The position numbers were made by a program, and so were the translations under genes. Source: an uncultured Pelagibacteraceae bacterium (GTDB lineage: Bacteria; Pseudomonadota; Alphaproteobacteria; Pelagibacterales; Pelagibacteraceae). From it: a stretch of 51,675 nucleotides of DNA. Positions 1-7,770 of this stretch are shown piece after piece; the stretch's first letter is position 1, and each line of letters opens with the position of its first letter. The DNA is taken from contig CACNUU010000006.1 in NCBI GenBank assembly GCA_902623735.1, positions 1 through 51,675 on the forward strand, written 5' to 3'. The notes under the pieces were generated by a model. It did no database searches. It saw only the letters and a program-made list of their open reading frames with translations, and was not told the origin of the DNA.

Positions 1-111
1 CTTTCAAGAGATGTCCATTTTCTTAATGATGACCGTGCAAAAATCAAATTACAAATAAATGATTACACTGGATCAGTAATCAAAGAAATTAAAGAATATA
101 CAAGTTATTAA
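1..111 (+). CDS. 3' end of an unidentified protein (partial)
   Basis: An open frame runs from the first base to a TAA at 109-111 and encodes the last 36 residues of a protein whose beginning lies outside the window. The tail is charged (RAKIKLQIND, VIKEIKEYTSY) and has no motif I recognise. It ends 7 bp before the next start codon on the same strand, so the two genes probably share a transcript. The family cannot be named from this fragment. Confidence 0.55.
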   Translation, partial: LSRDVHFLNDDRAKIKLQINDYTGSVIKEIKEYTSY

Positions 112-118
112 TTATTTA

Positions 119-1270
119 ATGGCGCTACATTTTTCAAAAGAAGAATTTTCAATAAGGAAAAGAAAGGTTTTAAAATCAATGAAAGAGGAAAATCTTGATG
201 CCCTTCTACTATTTAGACAAGAGTCTATGTATTGGTTAACCGGTTATGACACGTTTGGATACGTTTTTTTTCAAACATTAATCTTAGATAAAAGTGGAAA
301 CATAATACTCCTAACTAGAGCGCCAGATTTAAGACAGGCTCAAAATACATCTAATATAGAAGATATTAGAATTTGGATTGATAAAGATGGATCAAATCCA
401 ACTGATGATCTAAAAACTATTTTAGACGAATTAAAACTAAAAGGAAAAAAATTTGGAGTCGAATATGAGGCTTATGGTTTAACAGGACGTAATGCACTTC
501 GACTTAACAAGTCTTTAGAAAATTATTGTAGTGTAGAGGATAAATCAGAATTAATAACAAAATTAAGAGTAGTTAAATCTAATGAAGAAGTTGTTTATGT
601 AAAGAAAGCTGCAGAACTTGCTGATCAAGCTTTAGATGAAGTATGGAAATATGCAAGAGCTGGTGTAAGTGAGTCTAAAATATTAGCTGAAATGAATAGG
701 GTTATTTTTGAGGGCGGAGGAGATTATCCTGCCAATGAATTTATCATTGGTTCTGGTAAAAATGCTCTTCTTTGCCGTTATCAAGCAGAAAAACAAATTT
801 TAAATAAAAAAGATCAATTAACCTTAGAATGGGCTGGTACCTATAAGCATTATCATTCTGCGATGTTTAGAACTATTCCTATAGGTAGAGCAGATCCTAA
901 ACATCATAAGATGCATGAAGCTTGTGTAGAGGCATTAACGAATTGTGAAAATAAATTAAAACCAGGAAATAAAATTGGGGAAGTTTTTGATGCCCATGCA
1001 AAGACATTTGATGATCTTGGTTTTAATAAAGCAAGAATGAATGCATGCGGTTATTCTTTGGGTACTACCTTTTCTCCAAATTGGATGGATTGGCCCATGT
1101 TATATACAGGTAATCCATATGTAATTGAACCTGGTAATGTATTTTTTATGCATATGATTTTAATGGACTCGGAAAATCAGTTAGCGATGAACTTAGGTGA
1201 GACCTATCTTGTTACTGAAAATGGCAACGAAAGACTAGGTAAACAAAAGCTAAATCTAGTTGTTCTTTAA
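119..1270 (+). CDS. M24-family hydrolase, creatinase/ectoine-hydrolase-like
   Basis: A 383-residue protein with the two-domain layout of creatinase, prolidase and ectoine hydrolase (DoeA). The N-terminal domain carries the LTGYDTFGYVFF stretch typical of the ectoine-hydrolase/creatinase branch. The C-terminal pita-bread domain starts near residue 150. The metal-ligand positions of true M24 metallopeptidases look degenerate: the usual DxG...SDxTRT region reads LEWAG...HSAMFRT, and the usual HGIG-type histidine is replaced in GYSLGTTF. That resembles the metal-free creatinase mechanism, so a C-N hydrolase acting on a small solute is more likely than a peptidase. Its stop overlaps the stop of the convergent permease. 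Exact substrate unknown; DddP-like DMSP cleavage is less likely given the missing ligands. Confidence 0.75.
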   Translation: MALHFSKEEFSIRKRKVLKSMKEENLDALLLFRQESMYWLTGYDTFGYVFFQTLILDKSGNIILLTRAPDLRQAQNTSNIEDIRIWIDKDGSNPTDDLKTILDELKLKGKKFGVEYEAYGLTGRNALRLNKSLENYCSVEDKSELITKLRVVKSNEEVVYVKKAAELADQALDEVWKYARAGVSESKILAEMNRVIFEGGGDYPANEFIIGSGKNALLCRYQAEKQILNKKDQLTLEWAGTYKHYHSAMFRTIPIGRADPKHHKMHEACVEALTNCENKLKPGNKIGEVFDAHAKTFDDLGFNKARMNACGYSLGTTFSPNWMDWPMLYTGNPYVIEPGNVFFMHMILMDSENQLAMNLGETYLVTENGNERLGKQKLNLVVL

Positions 1271-1941
1271 TTAAAACTATATTTTTTTTCTAAAAATTTA
1301 ATTAAATTATGAATTATAAAAGTCATAAAAAGATAGATTCCCCCTGCAACAATAAATACTTCTATTGGTTTAAAAGTTGTTGAAATAATATATTTGGCTA
1401 CACCGGTTAAATCCATTAATGTGACAGTGCTTGCTAGAGAAGTGCCTTTCATCATTAAAATAATTTCATTTCCATATGCTGGTAATGACTGTCTAATTGC
1501 TATGGGTATTTGAATTTTATAAAAAATTATTTTATTAGAAATTCCTAAACTTTTTCCAGCTTCAATTATCCCAGGCTTGATAGTTTGAAAAGCTGACCTA
1601 AGTATTTCAGATGTATAGGCGCCTGTATTTAACGAAAAAGCAATAATTGCACACCAATATGGTTCTTTTAAAATTACCCATAAAAATGTTGATCTTAAAT
1701 ATTCAATCTGACCTAAGCCAAAATAAATAATGAATATTTGAACTAATAATGGAGTTCCTCTAAATATATATGAATACCCATAAGCAAATTTATTAATAAA
1801 AATGTTTTTATTAATTCTTAGAGTTGCAAATAGAAGTCCAATAAATAAACCTACAATTAAGGATACAGATAATAGTTTTAAAGTTACAACAGCGGCATTT
1901 AATAATTTTGGAAAACTATCAATCATCAAATCAAAATCCAT
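1267..1941 (-). CDS. ABC transporter permease, polar amino acid/opine type
   Basis: A 224-residue inner-membrane permease of the HisM/OccM family with about five hydrophobic segments. The cytoplasmic EAA loop is recognisable (EAGKSLGISNKIIFYKIQIP), as is the family-typical RGTPLLVQIFIIYFGLG near residues 60-75. It would form a heterodimer with the permease encoded just upstream; the two genes overlap by one base (TAATG). Together with the binding protein they make an importer for cationic amino acids, opines or similar solutes. No ATPase gene is adjacent, so it must share one encoded elsewhere. The 3' end overlaps the end of the convergent hydrolase gene by 4 bp. Confidence 0.85.
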   Translation of the reverse strand: MDFDLMIDSFPKLLNAAVVTLKLLSVSLIVGLFIGLLFATLRINKNIFINKFAYGYSYIFRGTPLLVQIFIIYFGLGQIEYLRSTFLWVILKEPYWCAIIAFSLNTGAYTSEILRSAFQTIKPGIIEAGKSLGISNKIIFYKIQIPIAIRQSLPAYGNEIILMMKGTSLASTVTLMDLTGVAKYIISTTFKPIEVFIVAGGIYLFMTFIIHNLIKFLEKKYSFN

Positions 1942-2633
1942 TAATGCCCCCTGCTATATTTAACTTCTAATTTATTAATCAATTTCATGCTCAAAAAAGT
2001 AAGTAATAAATATAAAACGGCCGCAAATGAATAAAAGAATAAAGGATCTCTTGTTGATCCTGCTGCTATATAAGATTGTCTCATTATCTCAACTAGACCT
2101 GTGACTGAAATTAAAGAAGTGTCTTTAAGTGTAATTTGCCAAACGTTACTTAAATTAGGAATTGCTAGTCTCAACATTTGAGGAAGGATAATTTTATAAA
2201 ATTGTTTAAATTTACTAAATCCTAAAACCTTTGCAGCCTCAAATTGTCCTTTATCAATTGATTGAATTGCTCCTCTGAAAACTTCAGTTGAATAAGCACC
2301 AGAAATAATTCCAATAGCAAATGAGCCTGTAACAAATGCATTGATCTCGATATATTCATTATAACCAAACATTGAAGCGACAAACATAATTGCTCCACTT
2401 CCTCCAAAAAAGAAAAGGTAAATCACTAACAGCTCGGGAACGCCTCTAATAACTGTTGTGTAAATATTAGCAGCTAAATTTAAAATTTTGATCTTTGATA
2501 GTTTTAGTGGAGTAAAAATTGCTGCAAAACCGAAACCTATTAACATTGCTGTAATTGATACAGCTATTGTCATTAGGGTAGCTCGAAATAACTCATCACC
2601 CCAACCAGTATCTCCAAATGCTAGAAGTTCCAT
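1941..2633 (-). CDS. ABC transporter permease, polar amino acid/opine type
   Basis: A 230-residue integral membrane permease of the HisQ/OccQ family and partner of the downstream permease. It shows TVIRGVPELLVIYLFFFGG, the usual signature of this family, and an EAA loop (EAAKVLGFSKFKQFYKIILP). About five membrane segments are apparent. It is the middle gene of the order binding protein, permease, permease, and follows the binding-protein gene after 44 bp that contain a perfect stem-loop. The ATG has no strong Shine-Dalgarno sequence, in line with lower expression than the binding protein. Confidence 0.85.
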   Translation of the reverse strand: MELLAFGDTGWGDELFRATLMTIAVSITAMLIGFGFAAIFTPLKLSKIKILNLAANIYTTVIRGVPELLVIYLFFFGGSGAIMFVASMFGYNEYIEINAFVTGSFAIGIISGAYSTEVFRGAIQSIDKGQFEAAKVLGFSKFKQFYKIILPQMLRLAIPNLSNVWQITLKDTSLISVTGLVEIMRQSYIAAGSTRDPLFFYSFAAVLYLLLTFLSMKLINKLEVKYSRGH

Positions 2634-2639
2634 AGATAC

Positions 2640-2664
2640 TGGCGACTATACATGATAGTCGCCA
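2640..2664 (-). promoter_or_regulatory. Perfect intercistronic stem-loop between binding-protein and permease genes
   Basis: Arms TGGCGACTAT (2640-2649) and ATAGTCGCCA (2655-2664) are perfectly complementary over 10 bp with a 5-base loop. The hairpin lies between the stop of the binding-protein gene and the start of the permease gene on the minus strand. No T-run follows it. A role in stabilising the upstream binding-protein message or partly attenuating the permeases is inferred, as known for malE-malF type operons. Confidence 0.65.
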
Positions 2665-2677
2665 AATCTAAAATTAA

Positions 2678-3508
2678 TTACATAGAAGCATCGAAACCGA
2701 ACCATTTAGTAGCAATTCTACTAATGTCTCCGTTCTTTCTCGCTTTATTAATTGCTGCGTTAAACTTTTTAAGAAGTTCTGTATCATCTTTTCTAATACC
2801 AACTCCTACACCATTTCCAAATGCACCACCTGAAAAAGTTGGACCAGTTAGAACAACTGGCTTACCAGATTTTTCTGCATAATCGCTGAATGCTACTGCA
2901 GCAGCTAATGCAGCATCACATCTCCCTGATGCTAAATCTAAGTTAACTTCATCTTGTGTTTTATAAGTTCTTACATTTACTTTTCCTACATCACCTGAAT
3001 CTAAAAAGTTTTGGTGAATCGTAGCCGTTTGAACACAAACTGTTTTACCTGCTAGTGCAGCGGTAAGAGTTTTTAAAGCTTTTTTAGCTGCAGCGTTTGG
3101 TTTTGTTAAATTAATACCAGCTGGAGTATCTAACCCTTCAAGGCTAGATCCTTTCATAACAGCTAAGGATGCAACCTCATCTGCATAACCTTGAGAAAAG
3201 CTTATTGCTTTTTTTCTTTCAGCAGTAATTGACATTCCTGCCATTATTGCATCAAACTTTCTCATGATTAACGCCGGTATCATTCCATCCCAATCTTGTT
3301 CAACAATAGTACATTGTTGACCAATATATCTACAGAGTGTCCAAGCTAGCTCCACTTCAAATCCAATTAATTTTCCTGACTCATCTTTTGAATTCCATGG
3401 AGGATAAGCACCTTCAGTTCCAATTCTTATTTTATCAGCATTAGCGCTCCCAATTACTAATAAAGAAAGAAAAACTGAAAAAATAGTTTTTTTAAATATA
3501 TTCATCAT
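2678..3508 (-). CDS. ABC transporter substrate-binding protein, polar amino acid/opine family
   Basis: A 276-residue periplasmic binding protein of family SBP_bac_3 (HisJ/ArgT/OccT-like). It has a signal peptide (hydrophobic core about residues 8-20, cleavage near SANA-DK). The mature protein begins with the typical IRIGTEGAYPPWN and contains LIGFEVELAW and QDWDGMIPAL, which form the ligand cleft. The family favours cationic or polar amino acids and opines; the exact ligand cannot be read. AAAGGAGAGA lies just upstream. Two ATGs are adjacent, and the second (3505) has the better Shine-Dalgarno spacing. First gene of the three-gene transport operon, downstream of the polyamine/MTA operon on the same strand. 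Confidence 0.88.
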   Translation of the reverse strand: MMNIFKKTIFSVFLSLLVIGSANADKIRIGTEGAYPPWNSKDESGKLIGFEVELAWTLCRYIGQQCTIVEQDWDGMIPALIMRKFDAIMAGMSITAERKKAISFSQGYADEVASLAVMKGSSLEGLDTPAGINLTKPNAAAKKALKTLTAALAGKTVCVQTATIHQNFLDSGDVGKVNVRTYKTQDEVNLDLASGRCDAALAAAVAFSDYAEKSGKPVVLTGPTFSGGAFGNGVGVGIRKDDTELLKKFNAAINKARKNGDISRIATKWFGFDASM

Positions 3509-3566
3509 TCTCTCCTTTAATTTAAAAAATAGTATTTCACAAATTTAAGATTATAAAAAGAAAAAA

Positions 3567-4607
3567 CTAATGATTTATTGATGATGAAAAATTCCAAGAA
3601 CAATCAAAACTTGGTATGTAAACCCTTGATAATTTAGTGTTACCAAAATGATGATGAAAAACATTTAGCCAATTTTCAACCTGATGTGGTTTTTTATCCT
3701 GACTTCCAACTTGTGCTGTAATTACACCTTTTGGTTTTAAAATTCTAACAAGCGAGTCCATGTTTTTTGATGCCAAATCAATACAAAATTGATCATCATT
3801 TAAATCAACAAATATATGGTCATAACTATCATCTTTGACTGTCTTGATACTTTCAAATGCATCCCCCCAAACACATTTAACAGAATTTTTTTCTGTAGCT
3901 TTTTTTCCTATATCTCCTAAATGTTTATTACAAACTTCTACAACTTCAGGATCAAGCTCAAACCAATCTACAAAATTAAATTTTTTTGAAATGCATTCTC
4001 TAGCCACACCACCATCTCCACCGCCAATTATAGCAGTCCTATCATTATTTTTATTTAGATTTAATCCTGAGCCTACAAAAGTTGAACTATACAAATGCTC
4101 ATCTGATGCAGCGACCTGAATCTCACCATCAATGAATAAAGATTTACCAAATTGTTCAAGATCTAAAATTTCAATATGCTGACCTACTTTAGATTTAAAA
4201 TCTTCTAAAACATCATTTACTACGTATGCTTTTTGAAGGCCAGGCGAACTATATATGTCATGGTATAGAGCTCTGGTATCTCTATTGAATTCTTTTTTAA
4301 CAATTCTTTTGTGCTTAAATTCTTTTTTAACTATATTAATTGCAACTGAAGGGCTTATTTTTCCGCATGTAAAAAAATCAAAACTTATTATATTTTTCTC
4401 AGGAAAAGTATGAAAACTAATGTGACTTTCAGCTAACAAGGCTAAAATAGTAAAACCTTGGGGTTCAAATTTATATTTTGAAATATTTAAGATGGTTACA
4501 TCTGCTGCTTTAGCAATTTTATTTATAACTCTTTCATAGACTGAAGGATCGTACTCTTTTGTAGTACCTATTATATCTAAAGTAATATGCTCCCCAACTT
4601 TAATCAT
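3567..4607 (-). CDS. AdoMet decarboxylase-spermidine synthase fusion protein
   Basis: A 346-residue bifunctional protein. Residues 1-115 are a prokaryotic (SpeH/class 1b) S-adenosylmethionine decarboxylase: ESHISFHTFPE holds the self-cleaving serine (S61) that becomes the pyruvoyl group, with H66 and C81 (FFTCG) at the processing and proton-donor positions. Residues from about 115 on are an aminopropyltransferase: DGEIQVAASDEHLY, the nucleotide loop IIGGGDGGVARE, ELDPEV and the catalytic-loop acids in FVDLNDD. Together they would turn AdoMet plus a diamine into spermidine (or a related triamine) and methylthioadenosine. Last gene of the operon mtnP-mtnA-aldolase-fusion, 1 bp after the aldolase stop. 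The diamine specificity is not readable, and no ornithine or arginine decarboxylase is in the window. Confidence 0.88.
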   Translation of the reverse strand: MIKVGEHITLDIIGTTKEYDPSVYERVINKIAKAADVTILNISKYKFEPQGFTILALLAESHISFHTFPEKNIISFDFFTCGKISPSVAINIVKKEFKHKRIVKKEFNRDTRALYHDIYSSPGLQKAYVVNDVLEDFKSKVGQHIEILDLEQFGKSLFIDGEIQVAASDEHLYSSTFVGSGLNLNKNNDRTAIIGGGDGGVARECISKKFNFVDWFELDPEVVEVCNKHLGDIGKKATEKNSVKCVWGDAFESIKTVKDDSYDHIFVDLNDDQFCIDLASKNMDSLVRILKPKGVITAQVGSQDKKPHQVENWLNVFHHHFGNTKLSRVYIPSFDCSWNFSSSINH

Positions 4608-4608
4608 T

Positions 4609-5265
4609 TTACTCCTTTTTATAATTCTTTGCCTTATCTAAAACTTTTTTCATTTCCTCAAATGAAAGAATCTTAGGTTGTCCTAACTTTAGAGCAATAG
4701 TGTATTGATGACAAATATTTTCTATCTCTTGTGCAAGCTCAAAGGCATCATCTAAGTTTTTTCCAAAAGCAACCTGGCCGTGATTAGACATTAAGCAAGC
4801 ACTTCTATTTTCTAAAGCTTTAATTACATTGCTCGAGAGCTCCTCTGTTCCAAAAGTAGCGTAATCAGCACATTTGATATCTTCACCTCCAGCAAGAGCA
4901 ATCATGTAATGAAATGGCGGTATTGGTTTCCCATGTGATGATACAGCTGTTGCGTGTGGAGAATGAGCGTGAACAATAGCATGGGCGTCTTTTTTATTTA
5001 CATAAATATCTCTGTGAAATCTCCATTCAGATGAAGGTTTATTGACTGAGTCGTTATTTTCTGCCTCATCATTTAGACCCATAAAAACAATATCATCTGG
5101 TTTTAATGTTTCATATTTTTTTCCAGATGGAGTAATCAAATAACCATCATTCTCATTCTCTCTAGCTCTCAAAGATATATTACCTGATCTTAGTGGTGAA
5201 AGATTTGTTGAATTTAATTTTAAAGAATATTCAATAATTTTATTTCTTTTATCTAAGTTTTTCAT
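4609..5265 (-). CDS. Class II aldolase, probable 5-methylthioribulose-1-phosphate aldolase
   Basis: A 218-residue zinc aldolase of the FucA/AraD/adducin family. Zinc ligands are visible in VHAHSPHATA (two histidines near residues 97-101) and SNHGQVAFG (third near 160); the catalytic glutamate lies in PSSEWRFH. The active-site layout is closer to fuculose-phosphate aldolase than to MtnB dehydratase. The gene overlaps mtnA by 4 bp, so the natural substrate is MtnA's product 5-methylthioribulose-1-phosphate, giving dihydroxyacetone phosphate and 2-methylthioacetaldehyde, as in the DHAP shunt described in Rhodospirillum. Whether it is an aldolase or an MtnB-type dehydratase is inferred from family resemblance and the absence of mtnC/mtnD nearby. 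Confidence 0.72.
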   Translation of the reverse strand: MKNLDKRNKIIEYSLKLNSTNLSPLRSGNISLRARENENDGYLITPSGKKYETLKPDDIVFMGLNDEAENNDSVNKPSSEWRFHRDIYVNKKDAHAIVHAHSPHATAVSSHGKPIPPFHYMIALAGGEDIKCADYATFGTEELSSNVIKALENRSACLMSNHGQVAFGKNLDDAFELAQEIENICHQYTIALKLGQPKILSFEEMKKVLDKAKNYKKE

Positions 5266-6332
5266 TTAAATAAGTCTGTCAGTCCTTTTTCTGATGCTTC
5301 ACAAATACCTTTTTCAGTAATAAATCCTGTAACATATTTTGCAGGTGTCACATCAAAAGCTAAATTAATAGCCTTACTTTTCTTTGGATAAATCTGTACT
5401 TTTTCTATATTTCCTTTTTTATCTAAACCTTCAACATGAGATAACTCTTCAGAATTTCTTTCTTCGATTGGAATATTTTTATGGTCTTTTAAATTCCAGT
5501 CAATTGTTGAACTTGGCAGTGCAACATAAAAAGGAATATTGTTATCAAAAGCTGCCAATGCTTTAAGATAAGTTCCAACTTTATTGCAAACATCTCCATT
5601 AGCTAAAGTTCTATCAGTTCCAACAATACACATATCAACCTCACCTCTTTGCATTAAAATACCACCAGTGTTATCTGCAATAATTGTATTCTTAATTCCC
5701 TCTTCATTTAACTCATATGAAGTTAGGTTGGCTCCTTGATTTCTAGGCCTTGTTTCATCAGCCCAAACATGAACTGGGATACCTTTTTTATGCGCATGAT
5801 ATATTGGAGAAGTAGCGGTGCCCCAATTAATTGTTGCAAGCCAACCTGCATTACAATGAGTTAAAATATTTACTGTATCTTTTTTCTTATTATATATTTT
5901 TTCAATAATTTTAAGTCCATTTAATCCTATATTTTCACAAAATTTTATATCTTCCTCGCATATATTTTTTGCTTCATTAAGAGCTATTTCTAAAATTTGA
6001 TCACTATTAACACCTGACAATTTATTTATCATTCTATCAACAGCCCATTTTAGATTTATAGCTGTAGGTCTTGAACTAATTAAATCTTCTGCAGATTTAT
6101 TTAAAAATGATTGATCATTATTTTCTAGAATAGCTAAAACCAATCCATAGGCTGCTGTTGCTCCTATTAAGGGTGCACCTCTAACTTCCATTATTTTGAT
6201 TGCATTAATTGCATCATTTACTGTTTTTAAATCTTTAATGACAAATTGATGTGGTAATTTTGTTTGATCTATAATTTTTACAACATTGTTTTCAAACCAA
6301 ATAGTACGATATTCTTTGCCTTCTATTCTCAT
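5262..6332 (-). CDS. mtnA: S-methyl-5-thioribose-1-phosphate isomerase
   Basis: A 356-residue cytosolic isomerase that converts methylthioribose-1-phosphate to methylthioribulose-1-phosphate. Family hallmarks are present along the length: VRGAPLIGATAAYG near residue 50, the catalytic cysteine in ILTHCNAGWLAT, WADETRPRNQGANLTS, and the catalytic aspartate in VGTDRTLANGDVCNKVGTY. Length matches bacterial MtnA. It overlaps mtnP upstream and the aldolase downstream by 4 bp each, so the pathway steps are translationally coupled in order. The related eIF2B-like proteins lack the catalytic Cys/Asp pair seen here. Confidence 0.92.
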   Translation of the reverse strand: MRIEGKEYRTIWFENNVVKIIDQTKLPHQFVIKDLKTVNDAINAIKIMEVRGAPLIGATAAYGLVLAILENNDQSFLNKSAEDLISSRPTAINLKWAVDRMINKLSGVNSDQILEIALNEAKNICEEDIKFCENIGLNGLKIIEKIYNKKKDTVNILTHCNAGWLATINWGTATSPIYHAHKKGIPVHVWADETRPRNQGANLTSYELNEEGIKNTIIADNTGGILMQRGEVDMCIVGTDRTLANGDVCNKVGTYLKALAAFDNNIPFYVALPSSTIDWNLKDHKNIPIEERNSEELSHVEGLDKKGNIEKVQIYPKKSKAINLAFDVTPAKYVTGFITEKGICEASEKGLTDLFK

Positions 6333-7201
6333 TTATTTAGAACTCTACCCGCAACTGTTTTAAGTTTATCAATAGTCTTTTTTGTTCTTTTATCTGGAGC
6401 AGTTATAATTGCTACATCTAAACAATTATTTGTTGGATCTTTATGATCAATATGATTTTCAAAGATTTTAATTAAATTTTTTATCATATTCTTTGCTTTT
6501 GCAGCATTTCCTATAAGAACTTTTATTACTTGTTGAACATCAACATTTTCATGATCTGGATGCCAACAATCATAATCTGTTACCATAGATACGGATGCAT
6601 ATCTAATTTCTGCTTCCCTAGCCAATTTAGCTTCTGGCATATTAGTCATACCAATTACATCTGCATTCCAGGATCTATATAATTTCGATTCTGCTAAAGT
6701 TGAGAATTGAGGTCCTTCCATAACAACATATGTTCCATTTCTTTGATAATTAATTTTTTCTTTTTTAATTGCCTCCTCACAAGCATTCATCAGACCGTTA
6801 GATGTAGGGTGAGCCATAGAGACATGAGCAACAATTTCATCATCAAAAAATGTTTTTTTTCGAGCAAAAGTTCGATCTATAAATTGATCAATGATTACAA
6901 ACTTACCAGGCGATAAATCTTCTTTTAGCGAGCCTACTGCGGATACAGAGACAATATCTGTTACCCCAAGTTGTTTAAGTGCATCTATATTTGCCCTAAA
7001 ATTTATATTTGTCGGTGAAATGTAATGCCCCCTACCATGTCTTGGTAAGAAATAAACTTCTTTGCTACCATAAATTGTTTTTAAAATTTTATCTGAAGGT
7101 TTGCCCCATGGAGTATCGAGGTCAATAAATTCCCTCTCTTTAAATTCCTCAACATCATATAAACCACTTCCACCAATTATTGCTAATTTATTTGTTGCCA
7201 T
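6329..7201 (-). CDS. mtnP: S-methyl-5'-thioadenosine phosphorylase
   Basis: A 290-residue nucleoside phosphorylase that splits methylthioadenosine with phosphate into adenine and methylthioribose-1-phosphate. It begins with IIGGSGLYD and has LPRHGRGH, VSAVGSL, the phosphate/ribose region VMEGPQFSTLAES, the methylthio-pocket motif GMTNMPEAKLAREAE, and VTDYDCW, whose DYD pattern marks adenine-specific MTAP rather than guanosine/inosine phosphorylases. First gene of the four-gene operon. Its adenine product is the substrate of Apt, encoded divergently 41 bp away. Its substrate is the by-product of the spermidine synthase encoded at the end of the operon. Confidence 0.92.
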   Translation of the reverse strand: MATNKLAIIGGSGLYDVEEFKEREFIDLDTPWGKPSDKILKTIYGSKEVYFLPRHGRGHYISPTNINFRANIDALKQLGVTDIVSVSAVGSLKEDLSPGKFVIIDQFIDRTFARKKTFFDDEIVAHVSMAHPTSNGLMNACEEAIKKEKINYQRNGTYVVMEGPQFSTLAESKLYRSWNADVIGMTNMPEAKLAREAEIRYASVSMVTDYDCWHPDHENVDVQQVIKVLIGNAAKAKNMIKNLIKIFENHIDHKDPTNNCLDVAIITAPDKRTKKTIDKLKTVAGRVLNK

Positions 7202-7242
7202 GCTCTATATTTAATTTATTTTTACTTTTATAAATTATTATA

Positions 7243-7770
7243 ATGAATTTAAAAGATCATATTCGCTCAATTAAAGATTATCCAAAAAAAGGGATTTTGT
7301 TTAGAGATATTACTACTCTAATTAAAAATAAAGATGCTTTTTCAGAAACTATTAATCAAATAGTTAAAAAATCCAAAAATTTTGATTTTGATAAAATTGC
7401 AGCGGTAGAGTCCAGAGGATTTGTTTTTGCATCTGCAATTTCTTATATATTAAAAAAACCCTTCGTAATGCTTCGAAAAAAAAATAAACTTCCTGCTGAA
7501 GTTCACTCGATAGATTTCGAATTAGAATATGGAACTGCAACAATTGAAGTTCATAAAGATTCCATAGCAAAAAATGAGAAAGTATTAATTATTGACGATT
7601 TGATAGCAACAGGTGGTACTGCTGAGGCTGCAGCAAAATTAATAGAAATTTCTGAGGGAAAAGTTTCTGCTTTTATTTTTGTTATAAATTTGTTTGATTT
7701 AAATGGATGCAAAATGCTAAGAGAAAAAGGCTATCAAGTAGAGAATTTAATTGAATTTCCTGGGCATTAA
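7243..7770 (+). CDS. apt: Adenine phosphoribosyltransferase
   Basis: A 175-residue type I phosphoribosyltransferase that makes AMP from adenine and PRPP. The N-terminus (DHIRSIKDYPKKGILFRDIT) is the classic APRT hood, ESRGFVFASAI follows, and the PRPP loop is VLIIDDLIATGGTAEAA near residues 115-130. The gene starts 41 bp from mtnP on the opposite strand, so adenine release and salvage are probably co-regulated from one short divergent control region. No clear Shine-Dalgarno precedes the ATG. Its stop abuts the stop of the convergent methyltransferase gene. Confidence 0.93.
   Translation: MNLKDHIRSIKDYPKKGILFRDITTLIKNKDAFSETINQIVKKSKNFDFDKIAAVESRGFVFASAISYILKKPFVMLRKKNKLPAEVHSIDFELEYGTATIEVHKDSIAKNEKVLIIDDLIATGGTAEAAAKLIEISEGKVSAFIFVINLFDLNGCKMLREKGYQVENLIEFPGH

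Noticed and set aside
2652..2882. Plus-strand open frame opposite the binding-protein gene
   Set aside because: Antisense shadow of a well-supported coding sequence, with low-complexity proline/serine composition and no ribosome site.
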